The notes under the pieces were generated by a model. The model was not told where the DNA came from and did no database searches. It saw only the letters and a list, made by a program, of their open reading frames with translations. A program made the position numbers and the translations under genes. Below are positions 8,184 through 15,674 of a stretch of 64,000 bases of DNA, piece after piece. Numbering within the stretch: position 1 is the first letter of the stretch; every line of letters starts with the position of its first letter. Source of the stretch: Cyanobacteria bacterium RI_101 (GTDB lineage: Bacteria; Cyanobacteriota; Cyanobacteriia; Cyanobacteriales; Microcystaceae); contig WGLZ01000057.1 in assembly GCA_016471375.1 (NCBI GenBank), positions 1 to 64,000 on the forward strand. The letters are read 5' to 3'.

Positions 8184-9536
8184 TTAAAGGGTGCGACAGG
8201 CGACGCACTGTTTGAGGCGTTGGGCGAGGGAGGGGAGGGGAATTTGGTCTAAGATTTCGCCGGCGAAGGCGTCGAGGAGGAGGTGGCGGGCGTCGTTGTC
8301 GTTGAGGCCCCGGCTTTGGAGGTAGAAGATTTCGTCGGCTTCTAGCTGGCTAATGGTGGCGCCGTGGGCGCATTTAACGTTGTCGGCGGTGATCTGTAGC
8401 TCGGGTTTGGCGTTGATCCGCGCTTTGGGGGAGAGCATTAAGTTGCGGTTTAGTTGGCTGGCGTTCGCGAGTTGGGCGGCTTGGGGCACAAGAATTTTGC
8501 CGTTGAAAACGGCTTGGGCGTAGTCGTCCACAATGCACTTATGGAGTTGTTTAACCGCGCCCTGGGGATGGTTGAGATAAACGGCGCTGTGGGTGTCGGC
8601 GACTTGACGATTACCTAGGGCGGTCAGCGCCAGCAGTTCGGTTTCCGTGGCGGCGCCGTTTTGACGGATTTCGGGATTATGGCGGGATAAACCAGCGCCG
8701 AGGTTGACGTCAACCAATTGATAGCGGCTGTGTTGGGCTTGATGAATCAGGGTGCGGGCGATGTGGAAGGCGTCCCCGGAGTCCCGTTGGTTGCGGGTAT
8801 GAATTACCTGGGCGCCGTCCCGGAGGTAAAGTTCCGCAACGACATTATTCAAATAAGGACGTTTTTGGGGAACGTCGGAGCAGTTTTCAACGACGGCGCC
8901 GTAGGATTCCGCTAGGGTGATCTGGCTCTGGGCTTCGGCGACGACTAAAAGACGGGGTTGAATGAGCAGGGGCGCGGCGCCGGGAAGGGCGAGAAACAGG
9001 AGATGAATCGGGGTTTTAACCACCGTTTCCGGCTCAACCCAAACGAGAGCGACATCCTCTAAACCGGCGCTATTGAGGGCGCTGAAAAAGTCGTTTTCTC
9101 CCAGAGTTAAATAGGCGGGCAGTTTTTCCCGGCGCTGGGGGGACAGTCCGGCTAAGTTGCCAACGTAAACGCCCTGGGGTAGGGCCGATAAATCCGACAG
9201 TTCCGGCGCGTAATGACCATTGAGAAAGACTAAACGGCTACCCTGAGACTCCGGCAGGATAAATGGCTCCACACTCTCGGCGCCGAGGGGGCAGGGTTCC
9301 GCGGGTTGGTAGTTGAGGCTAAATAACCCCGATAAATCCGTAAAAAGCCAGTCTTCATCCCGACGAGACGGAATCGGAATTTCTGGCAGAAGTAATTGGG
9401 CCCGGCGCCGGAGTGGGGCCAGACTTTCCCCGCCAACAACGAGTTTTTGCGCCTCCAGTCGGGGCAGAAGGGTTTTCAAAAAAGCATTAGGAGTAGGTTT
9501 ACTTAAGTCCCGTTCCAGAAGCGCCGCGTTAGCCAT
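8184..9536 (-). CDS. sufD: Fe-S cluster scaffold protein SufD
   Basis: A 450-residue beta-helical scaffold subunit of the SufBC2D complex. The C-terminal core shows the family pattern: NGKILVPQAAQLANASQLN, the CAHGATISQL segment with its cluster-related Cys-His pair, then FYLQSRGL. A longer frame from a TTG at 9545 adds three residues. The ATG at 9536 is chosen, with AAGGA about 11 bases upstream. Third gene of sufBCDS. Confidence 0.93.
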   Translation of the reverse strand: MANAALLERDLSKPTPNAFLKTLLPRLEAQKLVVGGESLAPLRRRAQLLLPEIPIPSRRDEDWLFTDLSGLFSLNYQPAEPCPLGAESVEPFILPESQGSRLVFLNGHYAPELSDLSALPQGVYVGNLAGLSPQRREKLPAYLTLGENDFFSALNSAGLEDVALVWVEPETVVKTPIHLLFLALPGAAPLLIQPRLLVVAEAQSQITLAESYGAVVENCSDVPQKRPYLNNVVAELYLRDGAQVIHTRNQRDSGDAFHIARTLIHQAQHSRYQLVDVNLGAGLSRHNPEIRQNGAATETELLALTALGNRQVADTHSAVYLNHPQGAVKQLHKCIVDDYAQAVFNGKILVPQAAQLANASQLNRNLMLSPKARINAKPELQITADNVKCAHGATISQLEADEIFYLQSRGLNDNDARHLLLDAFAGEILDQIPLPSLAQRLKQCVACRTL

Positions 9537-9586
9537 TGTTAACAAGTTCCTTGGGTAGATTTATGCTACTTGATAAGAGAAGAATC

Positions 9587-9668
9587 GAGGGCTGAGCTTG
9601 CCGAAGGGCCGAAGCCCGTATTTAAATTGGCCTGAATACCGCTAATTCCCCCAGAATGGGGGTCAAGG
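9587..9668. repeat. Dispersed palindromes between sufD and sufC
   Basis: GGGCTGAGCTTGCCGAAGGG (9589-9608) is followed by ACCCCCATTC/GAATGGGGGT-type inverted sequence around 9648-9664. Both belong to families found elsewhere in this window. Confidence 0.5.
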
Positions 9669-9671
9669 GAG

Positions 9672-10442
9672 CTAAACCGGCGCCAGCGCCGCTTCGTCGA
9701 GGAAATCGTAACCCTTTTCTTCTAGCTCCAGCGCCAATTCCTTACCGCCGCTGAGGACAATTCTGCCCTCCTGCATAACGTGGATCTGGTCGGGAATAAT
9801 GTAATTCAAAAGGCGCTGATAGTGGGTGATGACAATACCGGCATTATCAGGGCGTTTTAAAGTATTCACCCCTTCTGAGACAATCCGCAGAGCGTCGATA
9901 TCGAGACCGGAATCAATCTCGTCCAGAATCGATAAATTCGGCTCTAAAACCGCCATTTGCAAAATCTCGTTCCGTTTTTTCTCCCCGCCGGAAAAGCCTT
10001 CGTTTAAACTGCGATCGAGGAAAGCGGAGTTCATTTTAACAACCTCTAATTTCTCCTGGATTAAATCCTCAAAATCAAAGGCGTCTAATTCCTCCAGCCC
10101 CAAATATTTACACTTGGCGTTGTAGGCGATGCGGAGAAAATCTAAATTGCTCACCCCCGGAATTTCTAACGGATACTGAAAAGCCAAGAAAATCCCCATC
10201 AGCGCCCGCTCGTGGGGTTCTTTTTCCAACAAATCCTGTCCTTGGTAAATCACCTCGCCTCCGGTGACTTCATAGTCGGGATGGCCGGTAATCACTTTGG
10301 ATAAAGTGCTTTTGCCAGAGCCGTTGCGCCCCATAATGGCGTGGGTTTCCCCGGCGTTAACTTCTAGATTTAACCCCTTCAGAATCGGAGTTCCCTCCAC
10401 ACTGGCGCTTAAGTTACGGATCGATAAAATCGGTTGGGTCAT
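9672..10442 (-). CDS. sufC: Suf complex ATPase SufC
   Basis: A 256-residue ABC-type ATPase that drives the SufBD scaffold. Walker A is GRNGSGKST, the signature motif lies in [14 protein letters not shown], Walker B is [16 protein letters not shown], and the switch His is in VITHYQRLL. The LDE-IDSGLD form is specific to SufC rather than to transporters. Second gene of sufBCDS; the flanking gaps carry palindromic repeats, so the operon is looser than usual (135-205 bp gaps). Confidence 0.96.
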   Translation of the reverse strand: MTQPILSIRNLSASVEGTPILKGLNLEVNAGETHAIMGRNGSGKSTLSKVITGHPDYEVTGGEVIYQGQDLLEKEPHERALMGIFLAFQYPLEIPGVSNLDFLRIAYNAKCKYLGLEELDAFDFEDLIQEKLEVVKMNSAFLDRSLNEGFSGGEKKRNEILQMAVLEPNLSILDEIDSGLDIDALRIVSEGVNTLKRPDNAGIVITHYQRLLNYIIPDQIHVMQEGRIVLSGGKELALELEEKGYDFLDEAALAPV

Positions 10443-10489
10443 GGTTTAAAAACAGTGTTTAAAGATTAAGCGGGCTAAGAGGCTATTCG

Positions 10490-10565
10490 GAAAGCCCCCC
10501 TAACCCCCCAATTCTGGGGGGAACCGGATTCAAAGTCCCCCAAAGTTGGGGGATTTAGGGGGCGG
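10490..10565. repeat. C/G-rich palindromic repeats between sufC and sufB
   Basis: Two consecutive palindromes: CCCCCCAATTCTGGGGGG (about 10504-10521) and CCCCCAAAGTTGGGGG (about 10537-10552), framed by CCCCCTAACC and TTAGGGGG. They could fold in the sufBC mRNA and affect read-through or stability. Confidence 0.6.
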
Positions 10566-10615
10566 ATCTACCGATCCTTTAAGGGAAAAACCCAGTCGGG
10601 CTAGACATCTCCCCG

Positions 10616-10646
10616 TGATAACTGATATCTGGTATCTGGTATCTGA
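10616..10646. repeat. ATATCAG-type tandem repeat at the sufB 3' end
   Basis: ACTGATATCTGGTATCTGG and a further TATCTGAAC unit sit directly next to the sufB stop codon; this is the inverse orientation of the repeat at 6749. Confidence 0.6.
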
Positions 10647-10647
10647 A

Positions 10648-12090
10648 CTAACCGACGGCGCCTTCTAGCTTCAGACTCAGGAGCTTATCCGCCTCGGCGG
10701 CAAATTCCAGGGGCAACTCATTGAGCACGTCCTTACAGAAACCGCTCACCAAGAGAGAAACGGCGTCTTCTTCGGAAATGCCCCGTTGGGCGAAGTAGAA
10801 GAGTTGGTCTTCCCCGATCTTAGAAGTAGAAGCTTCGTGTTCCACCTTAGCCCGGTTGTTGTCCGCCTGAATATAGGGGAAAGTGTTCGCTTCCGCCTGA
10901 TCCCCAATCAGCATCGAATCGCACTGGGAATAATTACGAGCGCCAACGGCTTTGGGGCCCATTTTCACCAAACCCCGGTAACTGTTTTGAGAGTAACCGG
11001 CGGAAATCCCCTTGGAGATGATGGTGCTCCGGGTGTTTTTGCCGATGTGGATCATCTTGGTGCCGGTGTCGGCCTGTTGTTTATTATTGGTCAGGGCGAT
11101 GGAATAAAATTCCCCGACAGAATTGTCCCCCGCCAAGACGCAACTGGGATACTTCCAGGTAATGGCGGAGCCGGTTTCCACCTGAGTCCAGGAAATTTTG
11201 GAGTTAACCCCCTTACACAAACCCCGCTTAGTGACGAAGTTGTAAATTCCTCCCTTGCCGTCGGCGTCCCCGGCGTACCAGTTTTGGACGGTGGAATATT
11301 TAATTTCGGCGTTATCCAGCGCCACCAATTCCACCACAGCGGCGTGCAACTGATTACTATCGTACATGGGCGCAGTACAGCCTTCAAGGTAACTCACTGA
11401 GGCGCCTTCCTCGGCGATGATTAACGTCCGTTCAAACTGCCCCGTCTCCCCGTTATTAATACGAAAGTAGGTGGACAAATCCATCGGACACTTCACCCCC
11501 TTGGGGATAAAGACAAAGGAGCCGTCGCTAAAGACCGCCGAGTTCAGCGCCGCGAAGTAGTTGTCGCCGATGGGCACCACGCTCCCCAAATATTTCTCCA
11601 CCAGTTCGGGATGCTCCTGAAGCGCTTCGGAGATAGAGCAGAAGATCACCCCGTGCTCCGCCAGTTTTTCCTTAAAGGTGGTGCCGATGGAAACGCTGTC
11701 AAAAATGGCGTCCACCGCCACATTGCTCAGGCGCTTTTGCTCCGAGAGGGGAATGCCCAGTTTTTCAAAGGTCTCCAACAGCGCCGGATCCACCTCGTCG
11801 AGACTGCCCAGTTTCTCTTTCTTCTGCTTCGGCGCCGAGTAATAGATAATATTCTGGTAATCGATGGCGGGATAGGAGACGTGGGGCCAAGTCGGCTCAG
11901 TGAGGGTCAGCCAGTGCTGGTAGGCCCGCAGTCGAAACCTGAGCATGAAGTCCGGCTCCTCCTTTTTAGCGGAAATCAGACGAACGACCTCTTCGCTGAG
12001 ACCTTTGGGAATGGTGTCGGCCTCGATGTCGGTGACAAAGCCGTATTTGTAGGGCTGATTGACAAGGGTTTTAACGTGGGCGGCGCTCAT
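10648..12090 (-). CDS. sufB: Fe-S cluster assembly scaffold SufB
   Basis: A 480-residue main scaffold of the SufBC2D complex, on which nascent clusters are built. Recognisable segments are [20 protein letters not shown] at the start, the central beta-helix with [11 protein letters not shown], and the C-terminal cluster-site region [20 protein letters not shown] and [19 protein letters not shown]. First gene of the operon; the ATG at 12090 lies 43 bases from a SufR-type operator, with a good promoter beyond it. Confidence 0.97.
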   Translation of the reverse strand: MSAAHVKTLVNQPYKYGFVTDIEADTIPKGLSEEVVRLISAKKEEPDFMLRFRLRAYQHWLTLTEPTWPHVSYPAIDYQNIIYYSAPKQKKEKLGSLDEVDPALLETFEKLGIPLSEQKRLSNVAVDAIFDSVSIGTTFKEKLAEHGVIFCSISEALQEHPELVEKYLGSVVPIGDNYFAALNSAVFSDGSFVFIPKGVKCPMDLSTYFRINNGETGQFERTLIIAEEGASVSYLEGCTAPMYDSNQLHAAVVELVALDNAEIKYSTVQNWYAGDADGKGGIYNFVTKRGLCKGVNSKISWTQVETGSAITWKYPSCVLAGDNSVGEFYSIALTNNKQQADTGTKMIHIGKNTRSTIISKGISAGYSQNSYRGLVKMGPKAVGARNYSQCDSMLIGDQAEANTFPYIQADNNRAKVEHEASTSKIGEDQLFYFAQRGISEEDAVSLLVSGFCKDVLNELPLEFAAEADKLLSLKLEGAVG

Positions 12091-12133
12091 GGCGGTTAGG
12101 TTCCAGTGCTCTCCAAGGGCTGGGCGACTAAAA

Positions 12134-12147
12134 CAACATTTTTGTTG
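12134..12147. promoter_or_regulatory. SufR operator, perfect CAAC-N6-GTTG
   Basis: CAAC-ATTTTT-GTTG is the exact inverted repeat known as the binding site of the cyanobacterial SufR repressor. It lies between the predicted sufB transcription start and the start codon, where a repressor would block the operon. Confidence 0.75.
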
Positions 12148-12161
12148 CTAAAGTCTTCTCC

Positions 12162-12191
12162 AGAATAGTTTAATAACGGCCGGGTTGTCAA
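12162..12191 (-). promoter_or_regulatory. sufBCDS promoter
   Basis: On the minus strand TTGACA (12191-12186) and TATTCT (12167-12162) are 18 bp apart. Transcription would begin near 12155. Confidence 0.6.
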
Positions 12192-12202
12192 AGTTAACGT
12201 TG
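12189..12202. promoter_or_regulatory. Second, imperfect SufR-like site
   Basis: CAAA-GTTAAC-GTTG differs from the SufR consensus by one base and overlaps the -35 box. A strong plus a weak site is the arrangement reported for SufR control in Synechocystis. Confidence 0.5.
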
Positions 12203-12543
12203 GCGGACTGCGATTCCAACCAAACTATCTTGACTATATAGCTTTTGAGTGTTTTATGCGTCAGTCGGCGCCAGCGCCCTAGGTTGGACTAAGACGAACA
12301 GCGACGAGGATCTGAACCCATGACCCTAGCTCTCGACGGAGAGATCCAAGTACTGAGCCTATCGAAGTGGGAATTTTGAATCAAGTTCCCCCCTTTCAAA
12401 CCTTTAGCCCTCATCCTCATCCCTCTCCCTCCTTCGGCGGGCTTAGGAAGCGGGGAGAGGGACTGTTACTCCTCTTTTCCTAGAGTCGGAAAAGGGGCAG
12501 GGGGGATGAGGGCAAACAGTTGTCAACCTAACCTAGATGGAGT
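12203..12543. repeat. Intergenic region between sufB promoter and nucleotidase gene
   Basis: About 340 bases with no credible gene. It contains ACTGAGCCTATCGAAGTGG (12352-12370) and a long imperfect CCCTCATCC...GGGATGAGGG palindrome (about 12409-12513) rich in CTCTCCC/GGGAGAG. No sufR gene lies here, although sufR is divergent from sufB in many cyanobacteria. Confidence 0.5.
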
Positions 12544-15144
12544 TTAGGCAAAGACAAAGTCCGCGGCGGTGAGCGCCGAAACGTCAAAGCCGCTCAGAAT
12601 GGCGAAGACGTCGCCGTTGAACTTAATATCGTTACCGTCGAAACTGAGGTTGGCGAAGCCCGCCCCGGCGCCTTGGTTAAGGACGCCGATGACGTCAACC
12701 CCTTGGGTAAAGTCCGTCACCGTGTTGGGCGTTTCGGGAATTTCATCCGTCAGCAACCAGAACTGATCCGCCCCGGCGCCGCCGGCCAGAAGGTTATCGC
12801 CCCCGGTTCCGACAAAGAAACGGTCGGCGCCGTCGCCGCCCAGAACCCGGCCGCCTTGACCGAGGAAGAAGAGGTCGTCCCCTTCGCCGCCGGAAATCCG
12901 GTAGTTTTGGGCGTCGGTTGCGTCAAACTCATCGGCGCCGCTACCTCCGTTGACCCGGTCGTTATTGCCCACAAAGAGCAGATCGTCGCCGCTTCCGGCA
13001 AAAATCCGGTTGCCGCCAACCCCGGCGCCGCCGAAGGGAACATCCACTTCGTCGTTGCCGGCGCCGGTGAAGACGAGGTCGTTAACGCCGACAAAGTCCA
13101 GACCCGCCACTAATAAATCGGCGTCGGGAGTGCCGCTCACCAGTTCCCCGGCGGGAGGTTCGGGAACCACGGGTAAAATCGCGTCTTCCCGGACGGAGAG
13201 ATTTTGAATGCGGGTATCCAGTTCAATGGGGGTGTCCCCCTCGTTAAAGGGTTGGCTGGCGTTGGGGTAGAACGCGCCTAAATACTCCGCTAGGGCGTCC
13301 TGTTCTCCGGCTTGGGGGAGATTTGGCGCTTGGTTGGGGAAGGTTTCCGGCGCCGTTAGATCCGCCAGTTTGGTCACATTTTGGAAGTAAAAACTGGGAT
13401 AGCCGTCGCCGCCGCCCGCTAAAAAGTCGAGAATGACCATTTTATAGGTTTGGTCGGGGGCGACCTTTAATTCCCCGTTTTCGACGATCACCGCTTCCGA
13501 GCCGTCGTTTTGAACCATGACCAAGTTTTGAATCCGTTGGCCGGGGGTCGCCACCGCCGTGGCCAGGCCGTTAGCATTCCGCTCAAAAACAATGGCTGTT
13601 TTGCTGGGATCAAAGCTAAAGCGGAAGCCGCCGATTTGCCCAAATTGCCCCGGCGTGGCGCCGGGGGCCCAGGCCGCGACAAAATATTCCGCTAAATCCT
13701 TCAGCCCCTGGGCGCTGATGTCGGCGACAGACAGTTTATTGTCAAAGCGGAGGGAGTTGCCGATGTCCAACTGGGAGATATCCCCTTCCGCCTTGCCCAC
13801 CGCCGGATTGGCCGGAGGCGGCAGTTCGATAAATTCGTTGCTTCCGCCGTCGATGAAGGAGATCCCAATTTGATCCCGGATACCGCCGCCGTTTTTGACG
13901 GAAATATCAATATCAAAGCCATACTGCTCGGCGTACCAGAGGTTGGCATCCGCGGTTAAATTCCCGAGGTTGGTTTCTTCGGAACGGACGCTTCCCCGAC
14001 GCCCATTCAGATAAACCAAGGTGTTGCCGTAGATGGAGCCGTCGAGGGTGTTGATAAAAGCCCCGACGTTATCCACCACCGCCACTAATTCGGGATCCGC
14101 TAGCGCCTTGACTTGCTCAAAGGTGGCGACGCTCTCTTCGTAAAGACGATCCACCCCGCTGATATCCGTGGCGTAGGGGCCGCTCTCGGCGCCGATTTCG
14201 GTAATGAGACCGTTGGCGTCAAACTCCACCACCAGTTGTCCCAAGTAACGATAGTTGGGCGCGGTGTTGATCAGATAAATGGGATTGCCGTCGGCGTCGG
14301 TAAATTCCTGAGGATAGGGTCGCAACAACTCCGGCGGGGTTTGGGCCTCGTCCTGGCGCAGAGGGGTTCCTTCGCTGGCCATAACCCGGTGGGAGCCGCC
14401 CCCCATTAAAACGTCCACATTTTTTAATTTCGGCGCCAGCGCCTGCTCGATTTCAAACTGTTGTAGGTGGGTCATGAGGACAATTTTGTTAATCCCCTGA
14501 TTAACGAGGTCGTCCACCACCGGCTGAATATTAGCCGCTAAGTTCTGGGCGTTGGTTTCGATATCCCGAGTATTGGGATCGGTGAGCATCTGGATTTTGC
14601 CGATGCCCGCGATTTGGGGCAGGTAGGGCACTACGGCGCCGACGACCCCGATCTGTTCGCCGTTAATCTCAATGACCACGCTCCCCGCTAAGCTATTGGG
14701 CAAGGGCGCCTGACCGTTGGGTTTCACTAGGGACTGTAAATTGGCTTCCTGGGAATAATCCAAATTCGTGGCCAGGTAGGGGAACTGAGCGCCGAGATAA
14801 CCTTCCGGGCCAATGCCCACCCCGCTAATACTCGCCTTCGGCGCCAAGAGGTTAAAAAACGTTCCCGGCCCGGCGTCAAATTCGTGGTTCCCCACCGCCG
14901 CGGCGTCCCAGCCCAATTCGTTTTGGATCAAGATATCGGCGATACCGGCTTGCCCGTAAAGATCTGTGCTGGCGTTAAAGAAGGGGCCGGCGATAAATAG
15001 ATCCCCGGAGCTTAACTTCAGAGTGTTTTCATACTGACCTTCGAGGGCGTTCATCACCGCCGAGAGGCCAACGGCGTCTTGAAGCGCCGGAATGCCCGCT
15101 TCCTGGTCGGAGGCGTGGAGAATTTGCAGAGTATAGTCAGTCAT
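12544..15144 (-). CDS. Secreted 5'-nucleotidase/metallophosphatase with RTX-like C terminus
   Basis: An 866-residue protein. The N-terminal half is a calcineurin-like 5'-nucleotidase: ILHASDQEAG, SSGDLFIAGP, the metal-site motif AAVGNHEFDAG and VLMTHLQQ. A central 5'-nucleotidase C domain (about residues 360-640) contains GNLTADANLWYAEQYG. The last 180 or so residues are Gly/Asp-rich, with RTX-like units (GGSGADEFDA, GGEGDDLFFLG, GGDGADRFFVG). There is no N-terminal signal peptide, which fits type I secretion through the RTX tail. It probably releases phosphate from nucleotides or organic phosphates outside the cell. Pho-box-like repeats upstream support phosphate control. Confidence 0.88.
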   Translation of the reverse strand: MTDYTLQILHASDQEAGIPALQDAVGLSAVMNALEGQYENTLKLSSGDLFIAGPFFNASTDLYGQAGIADILIQNELGWDAAAVGNHEFDAGPGTFFNLLAPKASISGVGIGPEGYLGAQFPYLATNLDYSQEANLQSLVKPNGQAPLPNSLAGSVVIEINGEQIGVVGAVVPYLPQIAGIGKIQMLTDPNTRDIETNAQNLAANIQPVVDDLVNQGINKIVLMTHLQQFEIEQALAPKLKNVDVLMGGGSHRVMASEGTPLRQDEAQTPPELLRPYPQEFTDADGNPIYLINTAPNYRYLGQLVVEFDANGLITEIGAESGPYATDISGVDRLYEESVATFEQVKALADPELVAVVDNVGAFINTLDGSIYGNTLVYLNGRRGSVRSEETNLGNLTADANLWYAEQYGFDIDISVKNGGGIRDQIGISFIDGGSNEFIELPPPANPAVGKAEGDISQLDIGNSLRFDNKLSVADISAQGLKDLAEYFVAAWAPGATPGQFGQIGGFRFSFDPSKTAIVFERNANGLATAVATPGQRIQNLVMVQNDGSEAVIVENGELKVAPDQTYKMVILDFLAGGGDGYPSFYFQNVTKLADLTAPETFPNQAPNLPQAGEQDALAEYLGAFYPNASQPFNEGDTPIELDTRIQNLSVREDAILPVVPEPPAGELVSGTPDADLLVAGLDFVGVNDLVFTGAGNDEVDVPFGGAGVGGNRIFAGSGDDLLFVGNNDRVNGGSGADEFDATDAQNYRISGGEGDDLFFLGQGGRVLGGDGADRFFVGTGGDNLLAGGAGADQFWLLTDEIPETPNTVTDFTQGVDVIGVLNQGAGAGFANLSFDGNDIKFNGDVFAILSGFDVSALTAADFVFA

Positions 15145-15189
15145 GAGATTAGGCAGAATGAGGGCCGATTATCTCTCACCACTATTTAG

Positions 15190-15258
15190 GGTTAGGGTTA
15201 ATGTTTTATTAACATCTCTCCATGACGGTCTTAAGGTTTGCTTAACAGGTTATTAAGC
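15190..15258 (-). promoter_or_regulatory. Pho-box-like TTAA repeats upstream of the nucleotidase gene
   Basis: On the minus strand [CTTAATAA]CCT[GTTAAGCA]AAC[CTTAAGAC] gives three 8-bp units at exact 11-bp spacing (15258-15228). A second pair [GTTAATAA]AAC[ATTAACCC] follows at about 15213-15194. This matches the layout of cyanobacterial PhoB/SphR boxes (8-bp YTTAAYYW-type units with 3-bp spacers), although individual units deviate from the consensus. The gene starts 86 bases further on. Confidence 0.55.
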
Positions 15259-15334
15259 TGTCTCTGATGTGTCAGTTGCGCTGTTTTCCTTATCTCCTTC
15301 GCTACTTCCCCTCGACTCACTTTGGATTTATCGC

Positions 15335-15560
15335 TCAGTTTCTTCTCCCTCTTTTAGCTCTCCCGTCGGAGGCGAAGGTCATGCTTAGAACTTTTCCAGT
15401 CTCGGTTTCAACCACCGGTCGGAACCATTCTCGGGCGTCAACGATAGGAACCCCAAACGGAGGCGCGACATAGCGGCGCCCGATTCGGAACTGGTCTCCC
15501 AGGTTGGCGTCGGCTGAGATTTGGTTGTTCAGCGCCGTCAGGCGTTCCTTGCTACGATTC
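15335..15560 (-). pseudogene. Remnant of an McrB-type AAA restriction protein C terminus
   Basis: On the minus strand the frame reads ERLTALNNQISADANLGDQF then RIGRRYVAPPFGVPIV and DAREWFRPVVETETGKVL. This is the end of the McrB/MoxR-like GTPase of McrBC restriction systems (family pattern: LN..I..D..LG..FRIGHSYF.P ... W...VVETEI.PLLEEYW). The usual LEEYWFD ending is replaced by an unrelated tail and the ATPase domain is absent. A degraded fragment, recognised by eye. Confidence 0.5.
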
Positions 15561-15584
15561 CGCTCCCGTGGAGGGGCGGGGGAG

Positions 15585-15665
15585 GGTCAATCTATCCTTG
15601 ATGATCGCAAAGAGCTTGATTTACGAATCGCCCACGACCGCTATATTGACCGCAGAGGCCGATGA
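15585..15665 (+). pseudogene. Possible fragment of a HDR-motif (PLD-like) protein
   Basis: A short plus-strand frame, GQSILDDRKELDLRIAHDRY followed by IDRRGR and a stop, has no start codon but looks coding. The (I)HDRYI motif resembles the conserved His-Asp-Arg strand of phospholipase D-like or MIT-C-like effector proteins in prokaryotic defence loci. Very short; the assignment is weak. Confidence 0.25.
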
Positions 15666-15674
15666 AATGCCCCC

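Noticed and set aside
10786-11400. 204-codon plus-strand frame opposite sufB
   Set aside because: Shadow of sufB; no ribosome binding site or domain.
12295-12345. tRNA-like T-arm (GGTTCAGATCC on the minus strand)
   Set aside because: The flanking bases do not give a five-pair T-stem, acceptor stem or anticodon arm; at best a decayed piece.
15267-15473. 68-residue plus-strand frame downstream of the Pho-like repeats
   Set aside because: No ribosome binding site, no family pattern, and it overlaps the McrB-like remnant on the other strand, which explains the coding look.
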